A stretch of DNA of 13,125 nt from DATLAN01 sp035527455. GTDB taxonomy: Bacteria > Planctomycetota > Planctomycetia > Pirellulales > Thermoguttaceae. Every line of letters begins with the position of its first letter. Position 1 is the first letter of the stretch. Shown here piece after piece: positions 5,966 to 10,758 of the stretch. Both the position numbers and the translations under genes were made by a program. The stretch is from contig DATLAN010000306.1 in NCBI GenBank assembly GCA_035527455.1, forward strand, positions 1 through 13,125. Reading direction: 5' to 3'. The notes below the pieces were generated by a model. That model ran no database searches and was not told the origin of the DNA. It worked only from the letters and a program-made list of their open reading frames with translations.

Positions 5966-6480
5966 GTCAGGTCCATGAACATGTCGTCGGACAACCGCCG
6001 TTCGGCCGCCACGCCGAACTCGTCGTATCGGCGGCGCTTGCCCACGGCGTGCCAGGGACTGACGCCTTCCAACTCGGGCATCAGCTCGGTCAGTTGACCG
6101 ACCAACGTTTGGGCCATCCGACGGATGGGCTCCTGCTCGGCGATTTCGAGGATCGCCAAGACGGTCTTCATCAAGCGAACCAGTTGGGACCGCTTCAGCA
6201 CCGGTTCCGAAAGCGGATCGTCCGCTTGGACCAGCAGCTCGGTCACCGGGACGTCCAAGACCTTCTGCCAGGCGTACAGTTCGCTCAGCGACAGATCGGT
6301 CGTTTCCCGCTCCTGGCGTCTTACGGTGGCCAACTCGACGTTCAGATGCCGCGCCACGGTGCGGCGAGAGATTCCCTGCAACCGTCGGACCGTGCCCAAG
6401 CGGTGCAGCGAATGCTTTCCGGCGGGGATCTTCGCTCCGTCCGAATTCCCCGTCCTTGAGACATCACTTTTCGAACTCAT
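5959..6480 (-). CDS. XRE-type helix-turn-helix regulator, planctomycete type
   Basis: A 173-residue protein. The ATG at 6480 has GGAGG 8 nt upstream. A low-complexity N-terminus (1-26) is followed by an XRE-like DNA-binding domain at about 27-83, with RLQGISRRTVARHLNVELAT as helices 2-3 and LSLSELYAWQKVLDVPVTEL completing the fold. The C-terminal half (95-173) is helical: KRSQLVRLMKTVLAILEIAE, a MAQTLVGQLTELMPELE helix, then WHAVGKRR. I recall very similar proteins across planctomycetes, none with a known target. An ordinary cytoplasmic transcription factor is the simplest view. A 16-bp palindrome in its own leader (6499-6514) may be its operator. Its stop codon lies in a heptanucleotide tract. 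Confidence 0.8.
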   Translation of the reverse strand: MSSKSDVSRTGNSDGAKIPAGKHSLHRLGTVRRLQGISRRTVARHLNVELATVRRQERETTDLSLSELYAWQKVLDVPVTELLVQADDPLSEPVLKRSQLVRLMKTVLAILEIAEQEPIRRMAQTLVGQLTELMPELEGVSPWHAVGKRRRYDEFGVAAERRLSDDMFMDLTD

Positions 6481-6498
6481 GGCGAATGCCCTCCCGCT

Positions 6499-6514
6499 TC
6501 ACGACTCATCGTGA
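6499..6514. promoter_or_regulatory. Palindrome in the leader of the XRE-type gene, possible operator
   Basis: TCACGA-CTCA-TCGTGA is a perfect 6-bp inverted repeat with a 4-nt centre, 18 nt before the start codon on the gene's own strand. Such symmetry fits a dimeric helix-turn-helix protein and would allow autorepression. This is inference from position and symmetry only. Confidence 0.3.
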
Positions 6515-6867
6515 GCAGTAAGAAGAAAAGAAACATCGAAGAGAAGAGAGAAAAGTGCATCTGCGTGTATCCGGCTTCCAGTTTCCTTTCAAGAACCGGC
6601 CGAGGTGCAAGACGATACTGCCTGCCCATGACTAAGCATCGCGAACCAAGCTTGAACTGTTCCGAAACGACAAGCCAACGCAGAGGCTGCGACGATAAGG
6701 TGACGAGAAAAAACCACAGCCTTCGAGTGCTACTATATCATGCCGCCGACAAATCCGCAAGTACCGCCGGAGGGGGGTGTCGCGAAAACGACATTTTGCC
6801 AGTCAGAAATGCCAGAATGCGCAGCCGGCACTTTCCCGTCTGGGCGGCAAAATGCGAAAGCAGCGGC
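6515..6867. other. Intergenic region between XRE-type gene and glycosyltransferase gene
   Basis: About 350 bp with no credible coding frame on either strand. It begins with a purine-rich stretch (6514-6556), which on the minus strand is a pyrimidine-rich leader before the XRE-type gene. Near the right end it holds a 9-bp inverted repeat (6792-6800 and 6846-6854) just after the glycosyltransferase stop codon. The promoter of the XRE-type gene should lie in here, but I could not identify a convincing one. Confidence 0.5.
6792..6854. repeat. Spaced inverted repeat downstream of the glycosyltransferase gene
   Basis: CATTTTGCC (6792-6800) and GGCAAAATG (6846-6854) are exact inverted copies 45 nt apart. 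The loop contains further short symmetric pieces, such as TGCCAGTCAGAAATGCCAGA. It begins 14 nt beyond the glycosyltransferase stop on the minus strand. It could end transcription or mark a small mobile palindrome. There is no T-run in the expected place. Confidence 0.35.
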
Positions 6868-7398
6868 CTATTTTTTTCCCCGGGATAGGCTGCTGCGACC
6901 CAGGAAATTCGGACGGGTCGGTTGGCTCGAACCGTGCAGCCGTTCCATCGTCCGGCGGTCGGTCATATGGTAGCCCGCTTGACGGCTGGGATGGTGGGTC
7001 TTTCGTTGGCCTTTCCCCCGCCGAGGTCTCGCCGCCAAGGTGCCCGGAACGCACACCGGCTCCTGCGCCGCGTGCCAAAGCCTGGAAATCGCGTCGCTGG
7101 TCAGGCTGGACGGGTCGTCGCGCACGAAGATGATCTCGCCGCTGCTGTGCTGGAAACCCGTGCAAATCGCCGCCTCGCGGCCGAGGCATTTGCGGTGAGA
7201 AACGACGCGTACTTGGGGATAGTCCAGGGTCAGTTCGTGGATGACTTCGATGGTGGCGTCTTGGGAACCGTCGTCGATGATCACCAGCTCGAACCGTTCG
7301 GTCAACTCCGAGACGACGTCGAGGATTTCCCGGACGGTGTCGACGATGGTAGACTGGACGTTGTAGACCGGCAACAGAACCGAGAGCGAGCGCGGCAC
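6868..7398 (-). CDS. Short family 2 glycosyltransferase (GT-A fold)
   Basis: A 176-residue protein starting with GTG at 7398 (AAGGA 7 nt upstream). Residues 4-100 match the nucleotide-sugar half of GT2 enzymes: SLSVLLPVYNVQSTI (4-18), ELVIIDDGSQDAT (37-49, DDGS at 42-45) and GREAAICTGFQHSSGEIIF (73-91). The metal-binding DxD position is occupied by VRDDPSS (92-98). The protein then ends in a basic tail, with GYHMTDRRTMERLHGSSQPT (142-161). Ordinary GT2 enzymes are about 230-350 residues, so the acceptor half and any membrane helices are missing. The reading frame is intact and has its own ribosome binding site, which argues for a genuine short family, not a recent truncation. Substrate is unknown. 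Confidence 0.8.
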   Translation of the reverse strand: MPRSLSVLLPVYNVQSTIVDTVREILDVVSELTERFELVIIDDGSQDATIEVIHELTLDYPQVRVVSHRKCLGREAAICTGFQHSSGEIIFVRDDPSSLTSDAISRLWHAAQEPVCVPGTLAARPRRGKGQRKTHHPSRQAGYHMTDRRTMERLHGSSQPTRPNFLGRSSLSRGKK

Positions 7399-7786
7399 AG
7401 GAATTCCTTTCGGGAGGGAGAACGTTGCGCCGTTTCCTTTTTCGGACCGCCACGTCGCCAGCCTGCACAGAAGCCTAAAATGGCCTATTTACGCCACTGA
7501 TAACGGCCCGGCCGATCTTTCTGGATACATGGCTGCCGCCGATGGCAGACCCGACACTTTGGCACGCGACCGGCCATGCGGGCGAATCGAACCGGTCGTC
7601 TCCCCCACCCGGTGGTAATACGGCCAGTCCGCCGGGCCGCCCCTGGCAACCTTTCGATGACACGATTATGCTCAATAGTTTGGCTGCACGGGCGATCAGC
7701 GAACCTTGAGCCCGCCGGCCGCGTCCAACGAAGCAAACGGCCGAGGCCGACACCCACCCGGACGACTTCCAGACCGAGGTTCCCGA
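7399..7786. other. Divergent intergenic region before hisI
   Basis: This 388-bp interval lies between the leftward glycosyltransferase and rightward hisI, so it should hold promoters for both. Minus-strand frames at 7475-7831 and 7485-7799 are Arg/Gly-rich, overlap the start of hisI and have no recognisable domain, so I do not count them as genes. A TGGCACG at 7560-7566, with GC 12 nt after its GG, resembles half of a sigma-54 site but fails at the TT of the -12 box. No repeat or RNA gene is seen. Confidence 0.5.
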
Positions 7787-8176
7787 ATGCCCCGAACACC
7801 CGAAACGGGCCCCGATTTCTCCAAATCCCAACTACTGCCGGCCATCGCCCAGGACGTCGACTCCGGCGAAGTCCTGATGATGGCCTACATGAACGCCGAG
7901 AGCTACGCCGAGACCGTGGCGACCGGCCGGGCCGTCTACTTCAGCCGCAGCCGGAAGAAGCTGTGGCGCAAAGGCGAAGAAAGCGGCAATGTTCAGGAAG
8001 TTACTGCGATTTACCTCGATTGCGACCGCGACACCATCCTCTTGAAGGTCAAGCAGATCGGTGGGGCCGCCTGCCATGAAGGCTACCAGAGCTGCTTCTT
8101 CCGGCAGGTCACCCCCGATGGGCTCGAAGTGGTCGGGCGTCGGGTGTTCGATCCGGAGGAGGTTTATGGGAAGTAG
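7787..8176 (+). CDS. hisI: Phosphoribosyl-AMP cyclohydrolase
   Basis: This 129-residue enzyme opens the purine ring of phosphoribosyl-AMP, the third step of histidine synthesis, in the cytoplasm. The ATG at 7787 follows GAGG by 7 nt and gives the normal family length without the HisE half, so it is a single-domain HisI. LMMAYMN (30-36), YFSRSRKKLWRKGEESGNVQ (51-70) and the metal sites are all present: D78-C79-D80-x-D82 for magnesium, and C96-H97 plus C103 (with C79) for zinc. The plus-strand frame is open upstream but codes for Arg/Pro-rich sequence and is excluded. hisG follows 287 bp downstream in the same direction, and repeats fill the gap. Its TAG stop is shared with the first repeat unit. 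Confidence 0.95.
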   Translation: MPRTPETGPDFSKSQLLPAIAQDVDSGEVLMMAYMNAESYAETVATGRAVYFSRSRKKLWRKGEESGNVQEVTAIYLDCDRDTILLKVKQIGGAACHEGYQSCFFRQVTPDGLEVVGRRVFDPEEVYGK

Positions 8177-8255
8177 TGGGTAGTGGGTAGTGGGTAGTGG
8201 GTAGTGGGCAGTGGGTAGTGGGCAGTGGGTAGTGGGCAGTGGGCAGTGGGTAGTG
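8175..8255. repeat. Heptanucleotide tract (AGTGGGY)11
   Basis: Eleven uninterrupted 7-bp units, AGTGGGT or AGTGGGC, occupy 8175-8251, with a partial twelfth to 8255. The first unit begins inside the hisI stop codon (TAG, 8174-8176). Because 7 is not a multiple of 3, TAG recurs in all three plus-strand frames (8174, 8181, 8188). The minus strand has no stop in the tract. The T/C variation at the seventh position shows the units are not all recent copies. Confidence 0.92.
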
Positions 8256-8265
8256 ACGGAAGTGA

Positions 8266-8430
8266 AAAACGCCCCCGCACTGCGTTGCGGGGGGTGAGTG
8301 GTGAGTGGCGCAAGATCATAAGCGGCAAAACGCCCCCGCACTGCGTTGCGGGGGGAGATATAGAGAGTGGTGAGCAGTGAGTCGCGCAGGATCGAAGGGG
8401 CAAAACGCCCCCGCACTGCGTTGCGGGGGG
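8266..8430. repeat. Three direct copies of a 29-bp GC hairpin between hisI and hisG
   Basis: Identical 29-bp units lie at 8266-8294, 8327-8355 and 8402-8430. Each starts AAAACG and contains CCCCCGCA-CTGCGT-TGCGGGGG, an 8-bp stem with a 6-nt loop. The spacers (32 and 46 bp) are themselves related. Both carry GTGGTGAG-type heptamer pieces and a GCGCARGATC segment, so the repeating unit is longer than the hairpin (periods 61 and 75 bp). The last hairpin ends 33 bp before the hisG ATG. There are no T-runs. This is not a CRISPR array, because the spacers are related to each other and to flanking repeats. Confidence 0.88.
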
Positions 8431-8463
8431 GGCCTCTTCACAATAGGAAGAAGAGTAATTGCC

Positions 8464-9339
8464 ATGTCGAATATTTTGAAACTGGGGATTCCCGCTGGTA
8501 GTCTGCAGGAGGCCACGGCCGAGCTGTTTCGCCGGGCGGGCTACAAGATCCGCTTCAGCTCGCGAAGCTATTACCCGACCATCGACGACGACGAGATCGA
8601 ATGCCTCCTGATCCGCGCCCAGGAAATGGCCCGGTACATCGAGGACGGCGTGCTGGACGCCGGATTGACCGGGCACGATTGGGTCGTGGAGACCGGCGCC
8701 GACGTGCATGAGGTGGCCGAACTGGTCTTCTCCAAAGTCAGCCGCCGCCCGGTCCGCTGGGTGCTCTGCGTGCCCGAGGACTCGCCCGTGCAGTCGGTCA
8801 AGGACCTGCAGGGCAAGCGGATCGCCACCGAGGCCGTCGGACTGACCACGCGTTATCTTCAGCGGCACGGCGTGACGGCCCGGGTGGAGTTCAGTTGGGG
8901 CGCCACCGAGGTCAAGCCGCCGCGGCTGGCCGACGCCATCGTCGAGGTGACCGAGACGGGCAGCTCGCTGCGGGCGAACAACCTGCGGATCCTCGACGAG
9001 GTCCTGCAGAGCACCACGCGGCTGATCGCCAACCACCAGGCGTACGCCGACACCTGGAAGAAACAGAAGATCGACGACATCGCCCTGATGCTCCAGGGGG
9101 CGATGGCCGCCGAAGGGAAGGTCGGCCTGATGATGAACGTCCCCCGCGACCGGCTCAAGCAGGTGCTGACCTTGCTGCCGGCCTTGCAGCAACCGACCAT
9201 CTCCAGCCTGGCCGACGAACAGTGGGTCGACGTCAACACGATCGTCGACGAAACGGTCGTCCGCCAGATCATCCCCAGGCTGAAGTCGGCCGGCGCCCGC
9301 GGCATCGTCGAATATCCGCTGAACAAGGTAATTGACTGA
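8464..9339 (+). CDS. hisG: ATP phosphoribosyltransferase, long form
   Basis: This 291-residue enzyme joins ATP to PRPP, the first and feedback-controlled step of histidine synthesis, in the cytoplasm. The ATG at 8464 gives MSNILKLGIPAGSLQEATAE, the usual start of the family; AGGAAGAAGAG lies upstream. Residues 1-205 are the periplasmic-binding-protein-like catalytic part, with the PRPP loop VEVTETGSSLRANNLRI (160-176). Residues 212-291 (AMAAEGKVGLMMNVPRDRL through IVEYPLNKVID) form the ACT-like regulatory domain that binds histidine, so this is HisG-long, needing no HisZ partner. It lies downstream of hisI in the same direction, but 287 bp of repeats separate them, so co-transcription is uncertain. 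The next gene starts 71 bp after the stop. Confidence 0.95.
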   Translation: MSNILKLGIPAGSLQEATAELFRRAGYKIRFSSRSYYPTIDDDEIECLLIRAQEMARYIEDGVLDAGLTGHDWVVETGADVHEVAELVFSKVSRRPVRWVLCVPEDSPVQSVKDLQGKRIATEAVGLTTRYLQRHGVTARVEFSWGATEVKPPRLADAIVEVTETGSSLRANNLRILDEVLQSTTRLIANHQAYADTWKKQKIDDIALMLQGAMAAEGKVGLMMNVPRDRLKQVLTLLPALQQPTISSLADEQWVDVNTIVDETVVRQIIPRLKSAGARGIVEYPLNKVID

Positions 9340-9410
9340 CGCCGCCGGGGGTGGTAGGGTTGATGGCATGTTGTAGTCGCCATCCGTTTTCTACCCTGGA
9401 GGACGCCAAA

Positions 9411-10076
9411 ATGTTACGTTGCCTGACGATTCTTGCCTGTCTGTTGTTGCTCGCGACGGGAACTCAAGCTATCGCCGCCGAGGCGACCGACTTGCCGCTG
9501 GTCTTCGAGGACGATTTCGAGAAGGGGGCCGACCACTGGCAGCCGACCGACGCGGAGGCCTGGAAGATCGCCCAGACCGACGGCGGGAAGGTCTACAACC
9601 AGTTCAAGAACAGCAAGTACAGCCCGCCGCATCGCAGCCCGCTGAACATCTCGCTGGTCAAAGACGTCGCCGTAAGCGATTTCGTCCTGACCGTGAAGGT
9701 GCAGAGCACGAACAATGGGGCCGGCGCCCACCGCGACATGTGTCTGTTCTTCAATTACCGGGACCCGGCACATTTCTATTACGTTCACCTGGGCATGCGG
9801 CCGGACCCGAACTCCAGCCAGATCATGATCGTCAACGACGCGCCGCGGGTGTGGATCACCAAGAACGAGTCGCCCGGCATCCCCTGGGACGACGACTGGC
9901 ACAACGTGAAGATCGTCCGCCGTGTGAGCGACGGCACGATCGAGATCTACTTCGACGACATGGACAAGCCCGTGATGGTCGCCGTCGACAAGACGTTCGG
10001 CAGCGGTCAGGTCGGCATCGGTTCGTTCGACGACAACGGCAACTGGGACGACTTCAAGCTCCACGGAAAAAAGTAG
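9411..10076 (+). CDS. Secreted lectin-fold protein, DUF1080/3-keto-disaccharide hydrolase-like
   Basis: A 221-residue protein. The ATG at 9411 has GGAGG 8 nt upstream. Residues 1-23 are a signal peptide (LTILACLLLLATGTQAIAAE), so the product is exported. The mature part is a single jelly-roll domain: LVFEDDFEKGADHWQPTD (30-47) begins it, FVLTVKVQSTNNGAGAHRDM (91-110) and DPAHFYYVHLGMRPD (118-132) follow, and it ends in SGQVGIGSFDDNGNWDDFKL (198-217). The same ends are seen in DUF1080-type domains, which planctomycetes have in large numbers; characterised members act on 3-keto sugars. No catalytic residues can be assigned by eye, so it may equally be a sugar-binding protein. The RidA-family gene follows after 29 bp and is probably co-transcribed. 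Confidence 0.75.
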   Translation: MLRCLTILACLLLLATGTQAIAAEATDLPLVFEDDFEKGADHWQPTDAEAWKIAQTDGGKVYNQFKNSKYSPPHRSPLNISLVKDVAVSDFVLTVKVQSTNNGAGAHRDMCLFFNYRDPAHFYYVHLGMRPDPNSSQIMIVNDAPRVWITKNESPGIPWDDDWHNVKIVRRVSDGTIEIYFDDMDKPVMVAVDKTFGSGQVGIGSFDDNGNWDDFKLHGKK

Positions 10077-10088
10077 CCGCTCGCGGCT
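10075..10088. repeat. Short palindrome overlapping a stop codon
   Basis: AGCCGC-TC-GCGGCT is a perfect 6-bp inverted repeat with a 2-nt centre. Its first two bases belong to the TAG stop (10074-10076) of the lectin-fold gene. It sits in the 29-bp gap before the RidA-family gene. The RidA-family gene's own stop is also followed by TAGCCGCT but lacks the mirrored half. Confidence 0.4.
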
Positions 10089-10105
10089 TCGCAAGAAAAA
10101 CCCCC

Positions 10106-10567
10106 ATGTCCCCCGAAACCAAACTCACCGAACTCGGCCTCGAACTCCCTCCGGCCCCCGACCCCAAAGGCGTCTATCGGCCGCTGGTGGTCGTCGGGAA
10201 CCTGGCCTACACGGCGGGCCATCTTCCCGTGATGCCGGACGGGTCGCTGGTGACCGGCCGGATCGGCGCGGAACTGGACCGCCAGGCCGGCTACGACGCC
10301 GCACGACAGACCGGCCTGGCCATTCTGGCCACCTTGCGCAAGGAGCTGGGCAGCCTCGACCGGGTTCGCCGCGTGGTCAAGGTGTTGGGCATGGTCAATT
10401 GCACGCCGGACTTCGACCAGCAGCCGGCCGTGATCAACGGGTGCAGCGAGTTGTTCGCCGAGGTCTTCGGCCCCGAAGCCGGCGTCGGCGCCCGCAGCGC
10501 CGTCGGCGTGGCCTCGCTCCCGCTGGGCGTGCCGGTCGAGATCGAAGCGATTTTCGAAATCCAATAG
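10106..10567 (+). CDS. RidA family protein (YjgF/YER057c/UK114)
   Basis: A 153-residue protein starting with MSPETKLTELGLELPPAPDP at the ATG 10106. No clear ribosome binding site is seen; the preceding bases are AAGAAAAACCCCC, so translation may depend on coupling to the gene 29 bp upstream. It matches the longer RidA-like subfamily: VVVGNLAYTAGHLPV (28-42), then VVKVLGMVNCTPDFDQQP (90-107), and GVGARSAVGVASLPLGVPVE towards the end. R130 corresponds to the arginine that RidA uses to bind imine/enamine substrates. RidA itself hydrolyses reactive 2-aminoacrylate in the cytoplasm, while members of this subfamily are largely uncharacterised, so the symbol ridA is not assigned. No partner enzyme is evident nearby. 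Confidence 0.88.
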   Translation: MSPETKLTELGLELPPAPDPKGVYRPLVVVGNLAYTAGHLPVMPDGSLVTGRIGAELDRQAGYDAARQTGLAILATLRKELGSLDRVRRVVKVLGMVNCTPDFDQQPAVINGCSELFAEVFGPEAGVGARSAVGVASLPLGVPVEIEAIFEIQ

Positions 10568-10609
10568 CCGCTTGCCGATCGTCCGCCGGACGAGCCGGCA
10601 TATTGACCA

Positions 10610-10654
10610 GCGAGCCGCCGGGTTTATCGGCGAGCCGCCGGGTTTATCCCGGCG
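10610..10654. repeat. 20-bp tandem duplication ending in a hairpin
   Basis: Two adjacent 20-bp copies (10610-10629 and 10630-10649), starting GCGAGCCGCCGGGTTTAT, differ only in the last base. The second copy continues into CCGGC, forming CGCCGGG-type symmetry: a 7-bp stem at 10636-10642 and 10648-10654 around TTTAT. In the first copy the final G removes this pairing. It lies 43 bp after the RidA-family stop and before the large secreted-protein gene. Confidence 0.6.
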
Positions 10655-10702
10655 CGGAACAGCGTCAAACGCCGCAAAACAGTGTGAAGCCGTGCCGAAT
10701 TG

Positions 10703-10721
10703 CGCGGGGACAAGCCCCGCG
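10703..10721. repeat. Short GC hairpin with GGGGACAAGCCCC core
   Basis: CGCGGGG (10703-10709) pairs with CCCCGCG (10715-10721) around ACAAG. The core resembles the hairpin at 689-709 read on the other strand (GGGGCAAGCCC). It ends 37 bp before the start of the large secreted-protein gene, in its likely leader. There is no T-run. Confidence 0.5.
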
Positions 10722-10758
10722 GCTCGCGGTGCGGTTGTTGAAGATCGGAGTTCCTGCG

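Noticed and set aside
7560..7575. Possible sigma-54 promoter before hisI (TGGCACG then GC)
   Set aside because: The -24 half fits, but the -12 half reads CGGC where TTGC is expected, and it lies about 210 bp before hisI. Too weak to call.
7570..7600. GGTTCGATTCG on the minus strand, like a tRNA T-loop
   Set aside because: The flanking bases do not form the 5-bp T stem, and no acceptor or anticodon arm can be drawn.
8266..8430. Possible CRISPR array
   Set aside because: There are only three units, the spacers are related to each other and to the flanking heptamers, the repeat is a GC hairpin with G-runs, and there are no cas genes.
8164..9369. 401-codon minus-strand frame opposite hisG and the repeat block
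   Set aside because: It is antisense to hisG, and its end is the heptamer tract read as a THYPLPT-type periodic peptide, an artefact of a stop-free minus strand.
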